A stretch of 16,349 nt of DNA from UBA2137 sp050251555 (GTDB lineage Bacteria; Pseudomonadota; Alphaproteobacteria; Micavibrionales; Micavibrionaceae): NCBI GenBank assembly GCA_050251555.1, contig JBFWMN010000037.1:1-16349 (forward strand). Reading direction: 5' to 3'. The translations under genes and the position numbers were made by a program. Within the stretch, counting starts at the first letter, position 1; the number at the start of each line of letters is the position of its first letter. The notes below the pieces were generated by a model. The model had not been told where the DNA came from. It ran no database searches and was given only the letters and a program-made list of their open reading frames with translations. Positions 7,573-14,328 of this stretch are shown here, in pieces.

Positions 7573-8685
7573 ATGACTTCTCCCGTATCACGAATCTATC
7601 TCGACTATAACGCCACAACCCCTATCCGCCCGGAAGCGATTGAGGCTGTAACCCTTGCCATGCAGACCCATGGCAACGCGTCGTCTGTGCACAGTTTCGG
7701 GCGCTCGGCACGCAAGATGGTCGAGGAAGCCCGCGCCTCTGTCGCCAAACTTGCAGGCGTTGCCGATAAACAGGTGATCTTTACCTCGGGTGCGACCGAA
7801 TCCAATAATATGATCTTGCGCGGCTTTCATGATCGCCCCTCTTTTGTCAGTTCCGTCGAGCACCCGTCCGTCTATGTTTGCGGGCGTGAAAACGGGGTCA
7901 TCCCCGTTCATGAAAATGGTCTGATCAATCTGGATGCGCTTGAAGAAGCTCTGCAGAATGAAGAGATACCCGCCGTTGTCTCACTGATGTACGTCAATAA
8001 TGAAAACGGCATCATCCAGCCCGTCAAAGAGGCCGCCGCCATCGCCCATAAATATAACGCCATTATGCACACGGATGCCGTACAGGCCGCAGGGCGTATT
8101 CCGCTTGATTTTGACGCACTGGACGTTGATTTCATGTCACTCTCCGCACATAAGCTCGGCGGCCCGCAAGGGGTGGGCGCGCTGATTATGCGCCAAGGAT
8201 TGAACCCGCCTAAATTCATGCATGGCGGCGGGCAGGAACGGCGCCAGCGTGCGGGCACAGAGAATGTCGCAGGCATTGCGGGATTCGGTGTTGCGGCAGA
8301 CCTAGCGCTACGCGACTTAGAAAAATTTCAGGCGCTTGCCGCCCTCCGTCAGAAAATGGAGGCAGGTATTAAGGCCGCATCGAACCGCGTGCGCATCTAT
8401 GGCGAAGATGTCAGCCGTGTCTCCAACACGGTCTCATGCAGTATCGAAGGAATTGATTCTGCCATATTCCTCATGAATCTGGATCTTGAAGGCATTGCCA
8501 TATCTTCAGGTGCTGCTTGCTCCTCGGGTGCCGTACAGCCTTCCCGCGTTCTCCTCAGCATGGGTGTCACAGAAGACATTGCCAAAACAGGCTTGCGCAT
8601 CTCGATGGGCTGGGGTACCACAGAGCCCGAAATTGACCGCTTTATAGAGGTCTGGACGAAACTTGTTCGCCGCCTCACCCAGTAG
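7573..8685 (+). CDS. cysteine desulfurase, NifS/IscS group
   Basis: PLP enzyme that takes sulfur from L-cysteine as a persulfide and passes it to Fe-S scaffolds and thiolation enzymes such as MnmA. It has 370 aa, somewhat shorter than E. coli IscS. Motifs: YLDYNATTP (9-17), FTSGATESNN (70-79), His97 in VEHPS, NNENG, HTDAVQ with Asp168, SAHKLGGPQG with PLP lysine Lys194, RAGTENV, and the mobile loop SSGAACSSGA with catalytic Cys316. The loop marks the group I (NifS/IscS) type rather than SufS. I leave the symbol open because IscS and NifS cannot be told apart here. The start ATG 7573 lacks a strong Shine-Dalgarno sequence. A 7-codon ORF (7553-7576) ends in an ATGA overlap with this start. The ferredoxin gene follows after 11 bases. 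Confidence 0.95.
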   Translation: MTSPVSRIYLDYNATTPIRPEAIEAVTLAMQTHGNASSVHSFGRSARKMVEEARASVAKLAGVADKQVIFTSGATESNNMILRGFHDRPSFVSSVEHPSVYVCGRENGVIPVHENGLINLDALEEALQNEEIPAVVSLMYVNNENGIIQPVKEAAAIAHKYNAIMHTDAVQAAGRIPLDFDALDVDFMSLSAHKLGGPQGVGALIMRQGLNPPKFMHGGGQERRQRAGTENVAGIAGFGVAADLALRDLEKFQALAALRQKMEAGIKAASNRVRIYGEDVSRVSNTVSCSIEGIDSAIFLMNLDLEGIAISSGAACSSGAVQPSRVLLSMGVTEDIAKTGLRISMGWGTTEPEIDRFIEVWTKLVRRLTQ

Positions 8686-8696
8686 AGAAACACGCA

Positions 8697-9032
8697 ATGC
8701 CTAAAATTACATTCTTACGAAAAGACGGAACATCCCGCGAAATTGACGCCCCCAACGGCCTGTCTGTCATGGAAGTTGCCATCCAAAACAATATCGATGA
8801 AATTGAGGGCGCATGCGGCGGCTCTTTGGCGTGCGCGACCTGCCATGTTTACGTGCATCCCGATTGGAAAGACCGCACCCTGCCTGACGGCGAGATTGCC
8901 GAAGAGGAAGAAGACATGCTGGATCTGGCGTTTGATTTGCGCAAAAGTTCAAGGCTTGGCTGTCAGATCATCATGGATGATGAGCTGGACGGCCTTGTTG
9001 TCGCCATCCCCGGCACCAAAACCGACTGGTAA
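8697..9032 (+). CDS. fdx: [2Fe-2S] ferredoxin, adrenodoxin type
   Basis: Small soluble electron carrier of 111 aa. The four cluster ligands are Cys40, Cys46, Cys49 (GACGGSLACATCHVYV) and Cys89 (SRLGCQ), pattern C-X5-C-X2-C-X39-C. The last spacing is about three to four residues longer than in E. coli Fdx or adrenodoxin, because of extra residues in the HPDWKDRTLPDGEIAEEEED loop. The acidic EEEEDMLDLAFD helix is the usual partner-binding surface. It lies 11 bases after the desulfurase, so it is probably co-transcribed and likely supplies electrons for Fe-S cluster assembly; this role is inferred from context. It is convergent with the 415-aa gene, with only 2 bases between stop codons and no visible terminator. 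Confidence 0.93.
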   Translation: MPKITFLRKDGTSREIDAPNGLSVMEVAIQNNIDEIEGACGGSLACATCHVYVHPDWKDRTLPDGEIAEEEEDMLDLAFDLRKSSRLGCQIIMDDELDGLVVAIPGTKTDW

Positions 9033-9034
9033 AC

Positions 9035-10282
9035 TTAGCCCAGACCTCCAGGCGCAGACGGGCCAGCAGGACTGAAACGGTTTCCGTCTGAGATCGTGTC
9101 GGAAGCATCTGCCATCGTCACGTTCCCAAAGCTCACCGCATCCTGACCTGTGTCTTCAAGCGCATCAGCAAAGCTGCCGTCACCAAAGGCCTCCTCGAAG
9201 CTTTGCGGTGCTGCCGCCTCTGCGTTGGCCTCGGCAGCCACTTGAATGGGCGGGCTGGCATTCACGCCAAAGCTATTTCGTGCCCAGGATGATTGCGCAG
9301 CGGCGACATTGACTTGCCCGCCGGAAATCGTATTGGAAACCGTTTGCACACTGCCGTCAGCAAGAACCTTCCCGTCGGCAAGTCTCACACCCTGAATCCC
9401 CGCAAGCTGGTTTGCATCATAATAGGTTCCACTGCTCCCCATTGCGCCTTGAGGCACATATAAAGCACCCGTCATATTCGTCCCGTCCGAGAAGATGTAA
9501 ACGTGTCCACCGTTCGCCGTATCATAGCGTTGCATGGAATCGCCCGCATTGGCATGAACCGTCAATTTGCCGGAAACGCTTGCGCCTTCTGTCCCTGCAG
9601 CAGATGCTGGGGCGGCAGCAACCGGGCCGACAGGTGCAGCAGCACCCGCATCAGCAGGAGCCGCCGACGAAGGCGGCAGTTCAACTGTTTGAATGGAAGA
9701 TGTGGGCGCAACCGCTTCACCCGTAACTTCTACAGGCGGCAAAGGCCCGGCGGCAACCACGGGTGCGACAGGCGCTACAGGAGCGGCAGCGGCAGCAGGA
9801 GCAGCAGCAACGGGCGCTACAGGGGCAGCAGGTGCCGCTCTTTGTGCCTGAGCGCCGATACCGACAAGAGATGCGCGACCGGGGTCAAGCTCCATAAATC
9901 TTTGCATATTTGCGCCCGATAAAACCACATAGCGGTCCGAACCACCACGCATCGGCACGGCAATGCTCTTTAATGCGCCGTTTCGATCATATTGCCCGAT
10001 GATACTCGGGGAACTCGCCCCTTCTTCGGTAAAGCCTGTGGCGCGCATTCCATCCGCACTAAAACGCTGCACAACTTGTGTCGATGAGAGGCGGGCATCC
10101 GCTTCGGGAACACGGAACCTTTCAGGTCTGCGCTGTCCTTCAATGTCGACTTTGGCTGAGGTAATGCCGTCATTGATACCGGAGGCATTAATCCCGCCAC
10201 CGATAATTCCACCAAGCAGACCACCTTGCCCCGGAACAATAATTTGTGGATTTGGATTTCTGAAACGGTCAAATATGCCCAT
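9035..10282 (-). CDS. Ala/Pro-rich hypothetical protein, 415 aa
   Basis: No family recognised. The N-terminus (MGIFDRFRNP) has no signal peptide; a Gly-rich stretch GLLGGIIGGG (21-30) follows. One compact region (about 60-140) is joined by a long Ala/Pro/Val linker (about 149-230, repeated APVAPV-like units) to a second compact region (about 236-345). An acidic, Gly/Ser-rich tail ends the protein. No cysteine, no membrane helix and no catalytic motif is apparent. The two compact regions show a similar order of short motifs (see findings). The start ATG (10282-10280) has AAGAGGGG about 7 bases upstream, a strong site that supports a real gene. A -10 TAAAAT (10330-10335) and a TTGGGG -35 (10354-10359) are weak promoter candidates. 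It sits between the ferredoxin and mnmA on the opposite strand, so a shared function is not implied. Confidence 0.75.
   Translation of the reverse strand: MGIFDRFRNPNPQIIVPGQGGLLGGIIGGGINASGINDGITSAKVDIEGQRRPERFRVPEADARLSSTQVVQRFSADGMRATGFTEEGASSPSIIGQYDRNGALKSIAVPMRGGSDRYVVLSGANMQRFMELDPGRASLVGIGAQAQRAAPAAPVAPVAAAPAAAAAPVAPVAPVVAAGPLPPVEVTGEAVAPTSSIQTVELPPSSAAPADAGAAAPVGPVAAAPASAAGTEGASVSGKLTVHANAGDSMQRYDTANGGHVYIFSDGTNMTGALYVPQGAMGSSGTYYDANQLAGIQGVRLADGKVLADGSVQTVSNTISGGQVNVAAAQSSWARNSFGVNASPPIQVAAEANAEAAAPQSFEEAFGDGSFADALEDTGQDAVSFGNVTMADASDTISDGNRFSPAGPSAPGGLG
9593..9838 (-). repeat. low-complexity Ala/Pro/Val-coding repeat
   Basis: Degenerate short repeats inside the 415-aa gene encode residues 149-230, for example APVAPV-type units and runs of alanine. 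At DNA level GGCGCTACAGG recurs. Such tracts act as flexible linkers and can vary in length by slippage. Confidence 0.6.
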
Positions 10283-10430
10283 ATTATACCCCTCTTATGC
10301 CCTCAAAATTGTTTGTCGCGTTCTTATCAATTTTAAAAAATCTCATAAACCTGCCCCAAGTCTAATTTCATTATGTAAATTTATTATTAATAGGGTCGTG
10401 AAAAATTTGATTTTTGAGGTGAAAAGCCTT

Positions 10431-10463
10431 ATGTCTAGCGCCCATGAACTCACTCGGCTTTGA
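10431..10463 (+). other. 10-codon upstream ORF overlapping the mnmA start
   Basis: ATG 10431 follows GAGGTG (10416-10421) at a workable distance and reads MSSAHELTRL, then TGA (10461-10463). The mnmA ATG (10444) lies inside it in the +1 frame. It may be a translated leader that affects mnmA, or a chance ORF. No peptide evidence is available. Confidence 0.25.
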
Positions 10464-11601
10464 CAAAAAACCTGAAGAGACCCGCGTGGTTGTCGCCATG
10501 TCAGGCGGCGTTGATTCATCCGTGACGGCTGCCCTTCTGCAGGAAGAAGGCTATGAGGTCATTGGTGTGACGCTACAGCTATATGATTACGGCGCCGTCG
10601 TATCGCGCAAAGGCGCGTGCTGTGCAGGGCAAGATATCTATGATGCGAAACGCGTCGCCGAGGAACGCGGCTTCCCGCACTATGTCCTGAATTATGAAGA
10701 CAATTTCAAAGACAGCGTGATTGACGATTTTGTCGCCTCTTACATGAAGGGTGAAACACCCATCCCGTGCGTCACCTGCAACCAGACCGTTAAATTCCGC
10801 GATCTTTTAAAAGTCGCACGCGATCTCAATGCCGATTGCATGGCAACGGGTCATTATATCCAGCGCGTTGTGAACCCTGAAACAGGCCGTGCCGAGTTGC
10901 ACCGTGCCGTCGATAGCACCAAGGATCAAAGCTATTTCCTGTTTGCGACAACACAAGACCAGCTCGACTTTCTGCGCTTTCCGCTTGGCGGCTGGGGCAA
11001 GGATGTGACACGTGAACATGCGACACGTTTCGGACTTGTGAATGCCGCAAAGCCTGACTCACAGGACATCTGCTTTGTCCCCAACGGCGACTATGCATCT
11101 GTCGTCAAAAAAATCGAACCCAAAGCCGAGCGTCCGGGTGATATTGTCACGCAAAGCGGTGAAGTCGTCGGTACGCACCACGGCATCATCCATTACACGA
11201 TCGGACAGAGGAAAGGTTTAGGTATTGGTGGGGGCGTCAATGACGATAACAGCCCCTTCTATGTTTTATCTGTCGATGCTGAAACAAACCGCGTGATTGT
11301 CGGCCCAAAAGAGGCTTTGGCGCGTGACACGGTGATCCTCAAAAACGCCAACTGGCTGGATGACGCCATGGACGGGCGCGACGTGCTGGTCAAGCTCCGC
11401 TCGGTCATGGCTCCTGTGCCTGCCCGCCTGACATCTGAGAATGACACATGGGTTCTGACCCTTGAGACCGCGCAATACGGCATTGCCGCAGGTCAGGCCG
11501 CCGTTTTGTATGATGGCGCACGCGTTCTGGGTGGTGGCTGGATTTCAAGCACCGAAAACCGCGCCCTTACGGACAAAGAAAAAGCGGCAAAAGCCGCTTA
11601 A
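10444..11601 (+). CDS. mnmA: tRNA-specific 2-thiouridylase MnmA
   Basis: Cytosolic enzyme that adenylates U34 of Lys, Glu and Gln tRNAs and replaces its O2 with sulfur relayed from a cysteine desulfurase. It has 385 aa, typical for alphaproteobacteria. Motifs: PP-loop SGGVDSS (20-26), KGACCAGQDIYDAKR (56-70) seen in alphaproteobacterial MnmA, catalytic cysteine pair Cys112 (PCVTCN) and Cys210 (DSQDICF), GHYI (136-139), and the Q-R-K-G-L-G region. The start MNSLGFDK matches the clade's conserved N-terminus, and an in-frame stop at 10420-10422 rules out any upstream ATG. That start has no Shine-Dalgarno sequence at a normal distance; the nearest, GAGGTG, is over 20 bases away. The last codons (KAAKAA, stop) form part of a terminator hairpin. 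Confidence 0.97.
   Translation: MNSLGFDKKPEETRVVVAMSGGVDSSVTAALLQEEGYEVIGVTLQLYDYGAVVSRKGACCAGQDIYDAKRVAEERGFPHYVLNYEDNFKDSVIDDFVASYMKGETPIPCVTCNQTVKFRDLLKVARDLNADCMATGHYIQRVVNPETGRAELHRAVDSTKDQSYFLFATTQDQLDFLRFPLGGWGKDVTREHATRFGLVNAAKPDSQDICFVPNGDYASVVKKIEPKAERPGDIVTQSGEVVGTHHGIIHYTIGQRKGLGIGGGVNDDNSPFYVLSVDAETNRVIVGPKEALARDTVILKNANWLDDAMDGRDVLVKLRSVMAPVPARLTSENDTWVLTLETAQYGIAAGQAAVLYDGARVLGGGWISSTENRALTDKEKAAKAA
11582..11599. terminator. hairpin terminator shared by mnmA and the convergent 184-aa gene
   Basis: Stem AAGCGGC (11582-11588) / GCCGCTT (11593-11599), loop AAAA. On the minus strand the stem is followed directly by TTTCTTT, a good terminator for the 184-aa gene. On the plus strand the T-run is delayed (TTTTT at about 11609-11613), so termination of mnmA may be weaker. 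The hairpin includes the mnmA stop codon region. Confidence 0.7.
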
Positions 11602-11617
11602 TTTCCAATTTTTCTAT

Positions 11618-12172
11618 TTATCTGGCAGGCACTCTTTGTACGGCCTGTACAATCGACAAATCCGTGGGCTCGCCCTGCTCTTCCAGACGTGCCGCCACAT
11701 AAGGGTGGTCAGGAGCAAATTTCTTTAAGAACGTCCAGATAAACTGCAAACCATCATGATCGCGAGCCGCCTCGCTGCTATTTTCAAGATAGACTGGCAC
11801 GCGGTTGATACTTTCCGTGGCACCCCATAACGGATAGGCGCGCTCGCCTTTTTCGCAATTCTCATCAAGGCGCGTGATGTAAGGACGCCGATCCATATGC
11901 ACCATATTGCCGCCATTCAGCACATGGGCACTGACATAGCCGCGCACTTTCGCGTCAAGCGGACGACCCATTCCATCCAGATCGAATGACGCCGTGTCAT
12001 CTTCAGCTAGAAACAATGTCAATGTGTGCCCCTTATCCTGACACACCAGAAGAGGACCTGTACCACTGTCACTATTGATCATGGGCAATGTGCGCATGAT
12101 ATCCATGAAGTTGGATTGCCCTTCGGGGCTGCCTGCAAATTGGGTGAAAAGCGGTGTTGCTGTTGCTGTCAT
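11618..12172 (-). CDS. hypothetical protein, 184 aa
   Basis: No family recognised. It appears to be a soluble cytosolic protein with mixed alpha/beta composition, no signal peptide and no membrane segment. Notable stretches are LLVCQDKGHTLTLFLAEDD (41-59), GYVSAHVLNGGNMVHMDRRPYITRL (78-102) and a helical C-terminal part GLQFIWTFLKKF (141-152). Cys44 and Cys106 are the only cysteines. I chose ATG 12172 because AAGAGA lies directly upstream with AGG further up. An in-frame ATG at 12241 would add 23 residues, but those codons coincide with an AT-rich stretch that looks like the promoter (TTGCAA, 17 bases, TTTATT). The gene follows the ftsZ terminator on the same strand, so it is probably its own unit. 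It ends at the shared mnmA terminator. Confidence 0.7.
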   Translation of the reverse strand: MTATATPLFTQFAGSPEGQSNFMDIMRTLPMINSDSGTGPLLVCQDKGHTLTLFLAEDDTASFDLDGMGRPLDAKVRGYVSAHVLNGGNMVHMDRRPYITRLDENCEKGERAYPLWGATESINRVPVYLENSSEAARDHDGLQFIWTFLKKFAPDHPYVAARLEEQGEPTDLSIVQAVQRVPAR

Positions 12173-12251
12173 TCTCTTATCGCCTAAAAAGTGTTTTTTT
12201 ATCATTTGAGTTACGTAAATAAACACGTTTTTATAAGGCATTGCAACAACT

Positions 12252-12281
12252 AAAAAGCCCCGCCATTTGCATGGCAGGGCT
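12252..12281 (-). terminator. intrinsic terminator after ftsZ
   Basis: On the minus strand the stem AGCCCTGCCAT / ATGGCGGGGCT (11 bp with one G-U pair) closes a GCAA tetraloop and is followed by TTTTTAG. It lies 36 bases after the ftsZ stop. This strong terminator closes the ftsQAZ unit. Confidence 0.9.
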
Positions 12282-12316
12282 CTTTATTTTGCAGAACTGA
12301 CCTGCTTAAAACTTTT

Positions 12317-14080
12317 TTAGTTGGCCTGACGACGCAAGAAAGCGGGAATGTCCAGCTCGTCTTCAATCGAAGGCTTGGCAGCAGGTGCATCCATGCTCAG
12401 GCGTGGTTGTGCGGCACGCGGTGCAGGTGTCGCACCGAACGTATCGCCGCCACCTTGTGTGCCGCCCGTTGTTTCCGTTTCATCGGAGCGGAAGGATTCT
12501 TCCTGTTGGTCACCGCGCCATGCACCGCCCGTGATACGCTCGAACAAGCTCGGCGCTTTCTTAGGCTTGTGTGCGCCCGGCACAGGAGGATTGAGCTTCA
12601 GTGCGGCATTACCTTGTGTTTGCGGCTGCTGCTGGTATTGCTGCTGCGGCTGTTGAGGCTGCGACGGACCATTGACGCTCTGGTTGGTGTAGCTTTGCGT
12701 GTAAGAACCGCCATATTGCTCGGGCGTCGCGGCAACAGGGGGAATAAAGGCATCGCCATATGTCGAACCGCGCAGCGTTTCGCCGTGGGTTACAGGTGCC
12801 TCAACAACCATTTGCGTCGCATTCTGACCGAAGAGATCGGCTTCAACGTGACCGTGCGTCTGCGCACCTTGGCTCATTTGCGCAAAAGTCTGTGTTTGCG
12901 AGTGCTGGACAGGCTGCGTCTGCACTTGCTGTTGTTGCGGCTGCTGAACAGCACGCTGAACCAGAGGCTGCTGTTGCTGTTGCGTGAAGACGCGACCTGG
13001 TGTGCCGCCTGCGACAGGTGCGGATGTACCGACCGTGCGTGGCGCAGCGCGCTCACCCAAGATGTAACCGCCATTCTGACCGCCCTTGGCTGCAACTTCC
13101 TTATCAATACCCGTGGCAACGATCGACACGCGCATCGAGCCTTCGAGATTGTCGTCGAACGACGTACCGAAGATGATGTTGGCATCAGGATCAATTTCGT
13201 CGCGGATACGATTGCAAGCTTCGTCGGCTTCGAACAAGGTCATGTCGGGTCCGCCTGTGACGTTGATGATTACGCCCTTGGCGCCTTTCATCGACATATC
13301 GTCCAGAAGCGGGTTCGAAATGGCTTTTTCAGCGGCTTCAATGGCACGTTTTTCGCCTGTGGCCTCGCCCGTACCCATCACAGCCTTGCCCATTTCCAGC
13401 ATGATCGAGCGGATATCGGCAAAGTCCAGGTTAATCAGACCGGGATTGACAATCAGATCCGTCACACCGCGAACGCCTGATTGCAGCACAGAGTCAGCCA
13501 TTTTGAAGGCTTCGGCAAATGTCGTGCGCTCATTGGCGATACGGAACAAATTCTGGTTGGGAATAACGATCAGCGTATCAACATATTCCTGCAATTCCTT
13601 GATACCTTCTTCAGCCATGCGCATACGCGTTGAGCCTTCGAAGTGGAAAGGCTTGGTGACAACACCGACTGTCAGAATATCGCGTTCGCGGCAGGCACGT
13701 GCAACAACAGGAGCAGCACCAGTACCCGTTCCACCGCCCATACCGGCTGTGACGAACACCATGTTGGTACCCTCAAGCAAGCTCATGATATCGTCTAATG
13801 TCTCTTCGGCAGCCATGCGTCCGACTTCCGGCTTGGCACCCGCACCCAAACCGCTTGTCACTGATGCACCGAGCTGAATTTTGTGATCTGCCAATGACGC
13901 TTGCAGAGCTTGCGCGTCCGTGTTGCAGACGACAAATTCGACGCCCTGCATATTGGCATGGATCATGTTATCCACAGCATTTCCACCGGCACCACCTACT
14001 GCAACGACGGCAATACGCGGGGTGAATTTCTGGTTGGTCGAGGTGGTAGGTGCAGACGGCTGCATACGGACATTTATCAT
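12317..14080 (-). CDS. ftsZ: cell division GTPase FtsZ
   Basis: Tubulin-like GTPase that forms the division ring at midcell. It has 587 aa, longer than most FtsZ because of its linker. The globular part (about 20-335) has GGAGGNAVDNM (29-39), the tubulin signature GGGTGTG (115-121), and the T7 loop NLDFADIR (217-224) with catalytic Asp219 and Asp222. A Gln-rich disordered linker spans about 345-575 with several poly-Gln runs. It contains the internal motif PSLFERITGG (510-519), which I recall in other alphaproteobacterial FtsZs. The conserved C-terminal peptide for FtsA and other partners is LDIPAFLRRQAN (576-587). The start at 14080 has GGAG about 10 bases upstream. A candidate promoter lies within the 274-base gap after ftsA, together with DnaA and GANTC sites, so ftsZ probably has its own cell-cycle-controlled transcription besides read-through from ftsA. 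Confidence 0.98.
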   Translation of the reverse strand: MINVRMQPSAPTTSTNQKFTPRIAVVAVGGAGGNAVDNMIHANMQGVEFVVCNTDAQALQASLADHKIQLGASVTSGLGAGAKPEVGRMAAEETLDDIMSLLEGTNMVFVTAGMGGGTGTGAAPVVARACRERDILTVGVVTKPFHFEGSTRMRMAEEGIKELQEYVDTLIVIPNQNLFRIANERTTFAEAFKMADSVLQSGVRGVTDLIVNPGLINLDFADIRSIMLEMGKAVMGTGEATGEKRAIEAAEKAISNPLLDDMSMKGAKGVIINVTGGPDMTLFEADEACNRIRDEIDPDANIIFGTSFDDNLEGSMRVSIVATGIDKEVAAKGGQNGGYILGERAAPRTVGTSAPVAGGTPGRVFTQQQQQPLVQRAVQQPQQQQVQTQPVQHSQTQTFAQMSQGAQTHGHVEADLFGQNATQMVVEAPVTHGETLRGSTYGDAFIPPVAATPEQYGGSYTQSYTNQSVNGPSQPQQPQQQYQQQPQTQGNAALKLNPPVPGAHKPKKAPSLFERITGGAWRGDQQEESFRSDETETTGGTQGGGDTFGATPAPRAAQPRLSMDAPAAKPSIEDELDIPAFLRRQAN

Positions 14081-14138
14081 TGGGGCGTTCTCCAGAGAGG
14101 GGAGGGTGAAACGAATCGATAGGACAAGTCTAGGAAGG

Positions 14139-14159
14139 AAAAACCCGCCTGAAAAGGCG
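14139..14159 (-). other. GC hairpin with T-run in the ftsZ leader
   Basis: On the minus strand CGCCT and AGGCG form a 5-bp stem with loop TTTC, followed by GG and TTTTT. It starts a few bases after the predicted transcription start of the ftsZ promoter. It could be a 5' stabilising hairpin, or a weak terminator for read-through from ftsA. Confidence 0.35.
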
Positions 14160-14168
14160 CATTTTCTA

Positions 14169-14198
14169 ATGATATGGTGTTCTTCACACGATTTTCAA
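14169..14198 (-). promoter_or_regulatory. candidate sigma70 promoter of ftsZ
   Basis: On the minus strand TTGAAA (complement of 14193-14198) and TATCAT (complement of 14169-14174), each 5 of 6 to consensus, are separated by 18 bases. Transcription would start near 14162, giving a leader of about 80 bases. It is the best promoter match in the ftsA-ftsZ gap. Confidence 0.45.
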
Positions 14199-14227
14199 TC
14201 ATAGCCTGCCCTGTATGTGAAATGGAT

Positions 14228-14254
14228 GAATCGGTTAAGTGATTCATACGACTC
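14228..14254. promoter_or_regulatory. cluster of three GANTC (CcrM) methylation sites upstream of ftsZ
   Basis: GAATC (14228-14232), GATTC (14241-14245) and GACTC (14250-14254) occur in 27 bases, with a fourth, GAATC, at 14113-14117. One GANTC per 256 bases is expected at random. They lie 30-56 bases upstream of the -35 candidate. In Caulobacter, CcrM methylation of GANTC in the ftsZ promoter raises its activity. Confidence 0.5.
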
Positions 14255-14311
14255 AGATTTTTCCATTCTGAACAGAACAGTTCCCCTGTAAACAGGTTAC
14301 GCACCGTTTTT

Positions 14312-14328
14312 TGTGGATAAGTGGATAA
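14312..14328 (-). promoter_or_regulatory. tandem DnaA boxes in the ftsA-ftsZ gap
   Basis: The complement of 14312-14320 is TTATCCACA, a perfect DnaA box. The complement of 14320-14328 is TTATCCACT (8 of 9), directly abutting it (sharing one base) in the same orientation. The second box is part of the palindrome GGATAAGCTTATCC (14323-14336), whose other half gives a weak inverted copy (TTATCCCAA). They sit 27 bases after the ftsA stop, upstream of the ftsZ promoter candidate. Confidence 0.55.

Noticed and set aside
12173..12241. Longer N-terminus (23 extra residues from ATG 12241) for the 184-aa protein
   Set aside because: The extra codons overlap an AT-rich promoter-like stretch, and the internal ATG at 12172 has a better purine-rich site upstream.
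12407..13480. 357-codon plus-strand ORF antisense to ftsZ
   Set aside because: Arg/Leu-rich composition typical of a reading-frame shadow of a GC-biased gene. ftsZ on the other strand is certain.
14228..14245. CtrA site (TTAA-N7-TTAA) near TTAACC on the minus strand
   Set aside because: Only one half-site is present; the base seven after it does not begin a TTAA.
14268..14300. Possible LexA box (GAACAGAACAG) and CCTGTAAACAGG inverted repeat upstream of ftsZ
   Set aside because: The alphaproteobacterial LexA site is GTTC-N7-GTTC; here the GAAC words are one base apart. The CCTGT repeat is short and unmatched to a known site.
14077..14304. 75-codon minus-strand ORF between ftsA and ftsZ, starting GTG and ending in an ATGA overlap with the ftsZ start
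   Set aside because: No ribosome binding site, it runs through the promoter, GANTC cluster and hairpin, and the protein has no recognisable character. The ATGA overlap is noted but probably chance.
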